The position numbers and the translations under genes were made by a program. A stretch of DNA of 18,043 bases from an uncultured Desulfovibrio sp. (GTDB lineage: Bacteria > Desulfobacterota > Desulfovibrionia > Desulfovibrionales > Desulfovibrionaceae): positions 1-18,043 of the forward strand of contig CALBAX010000041.1 of assembly GCA_937926875.1 (NCBI GenBank), given 5' to 3'. Positions within the stretch are counted from its first letter, which is position 1. Each line of letters begins with the position of its first letter. Below, in pieces: positions 13,817 through 18,043 of this stretch. The notes beneath the pieces are model-generated. The model was not told the origin of the DNA, made no database searches, and saw only the letters and a list, made by a program, of their open reading frames with translations.

Positions 13817-14509
13817 ATGACCGCAATGTCCGTATCCTCTGCCTCTCCCCATAGCGGCCACCGCAGCCGCCTGCGCCAGCGACTGGCTCGCGAGCCTCTG
13901 GCTGTGGCCGATTATGAGGTCCTGGAACTGTTGCTGGGCTACGGACAGCCGCGCAAGGACACCAAACCGCTGGCCCGGGAACTGCTGCTGCGTTTCCACA
14001 ATATCCGCGGCGTGCTGGACGCGCCGCCGGAACAGCTGCTGGCCGTGCCGGGCTTCGGCCCCGGCCTGCTCTCCCTGTGGCAGGTGCTGCGCGAAGTGCT
14101 GGCCCGCCATGCGGCCGCGCCCCTGTTGCAGGGGGTGGAAGTGGCAACGCCCCAGGCCGTGGCCGAGATGGCCCGGGCCCGTCTGGCCGGCAGCCAGCAG
14201 GAAGAATGCTGGCTGGCCATGGTCAATGCGGGCAACCGTCTTGTGGCCTGGGAACGCCTGCGCCAGGGCAATGTGGAAAGCGTCCCCCTGCTGCCCCGTG
14301 ACGTGCTGGAACCTGCCCTGCGCTACAAGGCCAGCGGCATCATCCTGGTGCACAACCATCCGGGCGGCCAGACCCGGCCCTCCCAGCCCGACCTTATCTT
14401 CACCAACACCGTGCGGGAGCTGGCCGTCAACATGGGGCTGCGTTTTCTGGACCATGTGATCGTCACCGACAATGGCTGCTACAGCATCTGCCAGTGCAGA
14501 CACCTGTAA
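13817..14509 (+). CDS. radC: RadC/JAB-domain protein (UPF0758)
   Basis: A 230-residue protein of the RadC family, whose cellular job remains unclear despite the name; the link to DNA repair is disputed. The N-terminal part has a helix-hairpin-helix-like segment (LLAVPGFGPGLLSLW, about 74-88). The C-terminal JAMM metal site is complete: His179 and His181 in LVHNHPGG, Ser189 and Asp192 in RPSQPD, with a Glu near 130. The start is uncertain: ATGs at 13769, 13817 and 13826 are in frame, and none has a clear ribosome site. 13769 lies just after the palindromic element and adds residues unlike the family. TTGCGC and TACCTT (13789-13816) might start transcription almost at 13826. lon follows 17 bases downstream. 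Confidence 0.88.
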   Translation: MTAMSVSSASPHSGHRSRLRQRLAREPLAVADYEVLELLLGYGQPRKDTKPLARELLLRFHNIRGVLDAPPEQLLAVPGFGPGLLSLWQVLREVLARHAAAPLLQGVEVATPQAVAEMARARLAGSQQEECWLAMVNAGNRLVAWERLRQGNVESVPLLPRDVLEPALRYKASGIILVHNHPGGQTRPSQPDLIFTNTVRELAVNMGLRFLDHVIVTDNGCYSICQCRHL

Positions 14510-14526
14510 GCAGTCCGGGAGTATAT

Positions 14527-17034
<2,508 letters not shown>

Positions 17035-17067
17035 CGCCGCTGTCGCCCCCGAAAGGCGGTGACGCGG

Positions 17068-17105
17068 AGGCCCGGGACGACATGGCGTTGCCCCGGGCCT
17101 TTTTT
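17068..17105 (+). terminator. Intrinsic terminator after lon
   Basis: AGGCCCGGG (17068-17076) and CCCGGGCCT (17092-17100) form a perfect 9-bp stem around a 15-base loop, followed by a T run to 17105. A weaker imperfect hairpin lies just upstream at about 17036-17067. This should end the radC-lon transcript. Confidence 0.85.
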
Positions 17106-17135
17106 GCTTTGCCCGGCCGCACAGAGGACAAGGAT

Positions 17136-17984
17136 ATGACCCTTCAGGAACTGCTGACCTCGCTGACCCGCGACCTGCACGCCGCAGGCACGGATGCCCC
17201 TGCGCTGGAGGCCCGCCTGCTGGCAGGCCATGTGCTGCACCTTGACCGCATCGGCCTGATGCTGGCCATGCCCTCGCCTGTGGCGGAGGACGCGGCCGCC
17301 GCCATCCGTGCCCTGGCCGTCCGCCGCTGTGCCGGCGAACCGCTGGCCCACATCACGGGGCGGCGCGAGTTTTTCGGCCGCGATTTCGAGGTCAGCCCGC
17401 AGACCCTCATCCCCCGGCCGGAGACCGAACTGCTGCTGGAGATCGTGCTGCGGGAATGCGAAGGGCTCGGGGAGGTGCGCTTTGCGGATCTGGGAACGGG
17501 CACGGGCTGCATCGGCATCACGCTGGCCCTGGAGCTGCCGCACAGCCGGGGCCTGCTGCTGGAATACAGCGCCGGGGCCCTGTCCGTGGCGGCCCGCAAC
17601 ATCAGCAGCCTGCAGGCCGCTGACCGTCTGGCCCTGGTACAGGGAGACATGTTCACGCCGCCGCTGTTGCCGCAGGGGCTGGATGTGCTGGTCAGCAACC
17701 CGCCCTACATCGCCGCCGCGGAAGAAGCCGAGGTCATGGCGGAGGTCCTGCATCACGAACCGCACAGCGCGCTCTTTTCCGGGCAGGACGGCCTGCGTCA
17801 TCTGCACGCCGTCATCCGCGCCGGGCAGCAGGCCCTGAAGCCGGGCGGCCTCATCGCCATGGAACACGGCTACCGTCAGGGCAAGGCCGTGCGCCGCCTG
17901 CTGGCCGAGGCCGGTTACAGCGCGCCCCGCACCGAACAGGATCTGGCCGGTCTTGACCGCTGCACCTGGGCCCGCCGGGGCTGA
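17136..17984 (+). CDS. prmC: Release factor glutamine methyltransferase PrmC (HemK)
   Basis: A 282-residue SAM-dependent methyltransferase that methylates the glutamine of the GGQ motif in peptide-release factors. The N-terminal helical domain (about 1-80) is followed by LIPRPET (91-97), the SAM-binding FADLGTGTGCIGITLAL (from 116) and the catalytic NPPY (188-191) in VSNPPYIAA. These motifs together distinguish PrmC from other NPPY methyltransferases. The frame is open back to 17082, but that start lies within the lon terminator. AGAGGA at 17123-17128 supports the ATG at 17136. prfA, its common partner, is not next to it here. No strong promoter is evident in the short gap after the terminator. 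Confidence 0.93.
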   Translation: MTLQELLTSLTRDLHAAGTDAPALEARLLAGHVLHLDRIGLMLAMPSPVAEDAAAAIRALAVRRCAGEPLAHITGRREFFGRDFEVSPQTLIPRPETELLLEIVLRECEGLGEVRFADLGTGTGCIGITLALELPHSRGLLLEYSAGALSVAARNISSLQAADRLALVQGDMFTPPLLPQGLDVLVSNPPYIAAAEEAEVMAEVLHHEPHSALFSGQDGLRHLHAVIRAGQQALKPGGLIAMEHGYRQGKAVRRLLAEAGYSAPRTEQDLAGLDRCTWARRG

Positions 17985-18001
17985 TCTGCCGGAGGGGAAG
18001 C

Positions 18002-18043
18002 GTGACGGCAGCAGACGCCCGCCCACATCGGCAGGGCACTGTC
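18002..18043 (+). CDS. Start of an unidentified gene, cut by the window edge
   Basis: A GTG at 18002 is preceded by a strong ribosome site, GGAGGGG at 17991-17997, and opens a frame that reads MTAADARPHRQGTV with no stop before the edge. It follows prmC by 17 bases. Fourteen codons are too few to name a family. Confidence 0.5.
   Translation, partial: MTAADARPHRQGTV

Noticed and set aside
14494..14526. GTG start giving a longer Lon
   Set aside because: It lies inside radC and lacks a ribosome site; the ATG at 14527 is preceded by GGGAG.

Overview
The window is a stretch of bacterial core chromosome, GC-rich, with every recognisable gene on the + strand. The gene order (DUF177 protein, rpmF, plsX, fabH, fabG, acpP, fabF, glyA, a dCMP-type deaminase, ribD, ribE, ribH, nusB, leuS, holA) and the protein sequences fit a sulfate-reducing Desulfovibrio-type organism (Desulfovibrionaceae). 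That assignment is from memory of related gene orders and was not checked by a search. Sense codons TTA, CTA and TCA are strongly avoided, which leaves very long antisense open frames that are artefacts.

Layout. Positions 1-98 are the tail of a YceD/DUF177 gene; its stop codon overlaps a promoter for the next unit. Positions 206-4911 hold ribosomal protein L32 and the fatty-acid/phospholipid genes plsX, fabH, fabG, acpP and fabF, with a probable internal promoter before fabG and a hairpin between acpP and fabF. glyA (4933-6171) closes this run and is followed by two strong hairpins. A new promoter at 6363-6391 drives a tightly packed run of a dCMP-type deaminase, ribD, ribE, ribH, nusB and leuS, ended by a long hairpin at 12224-12276. 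holA follows. After a 523-bp gene-free stretch come radC and lon, then a terminator, prmC, and the first codons of another gene at the right edge.

How the genes work together. PlsX, FabH, FabG, ACP and FabF cover initiation and elongation of fatty acids on ACP and the acyl-phosphate branch to phospholipid. FabD, found in this cluster in E. coli, is absent here. RibD, RibE and RibH cover most of riboflavin synthesis, but RibBA (GTP cyclohydrolase II / dihydroxybutanone-phosphate synthase) is not between ribE and ribH. GlyA and the deaminase could both feed thymidylate synthesis (methylene-folate and dUMP). NusB, LeuRS, HolA, PrmC and Lon are general transcription, translation, replication and proteolysis functions.

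The only part that is not ordinary housekeeping is the holA-radC gap (13294-13816). It holds two GC-rich palindromic elements that share a 9-base core in opposite orientations, and between them a stretch with a possible promoter, a long-range helix and a terminator-like hairpin, which could be a small RNA gene. I found no undescribed protein system, CRISPR array, tRNA, rRNA or insertion sequence.
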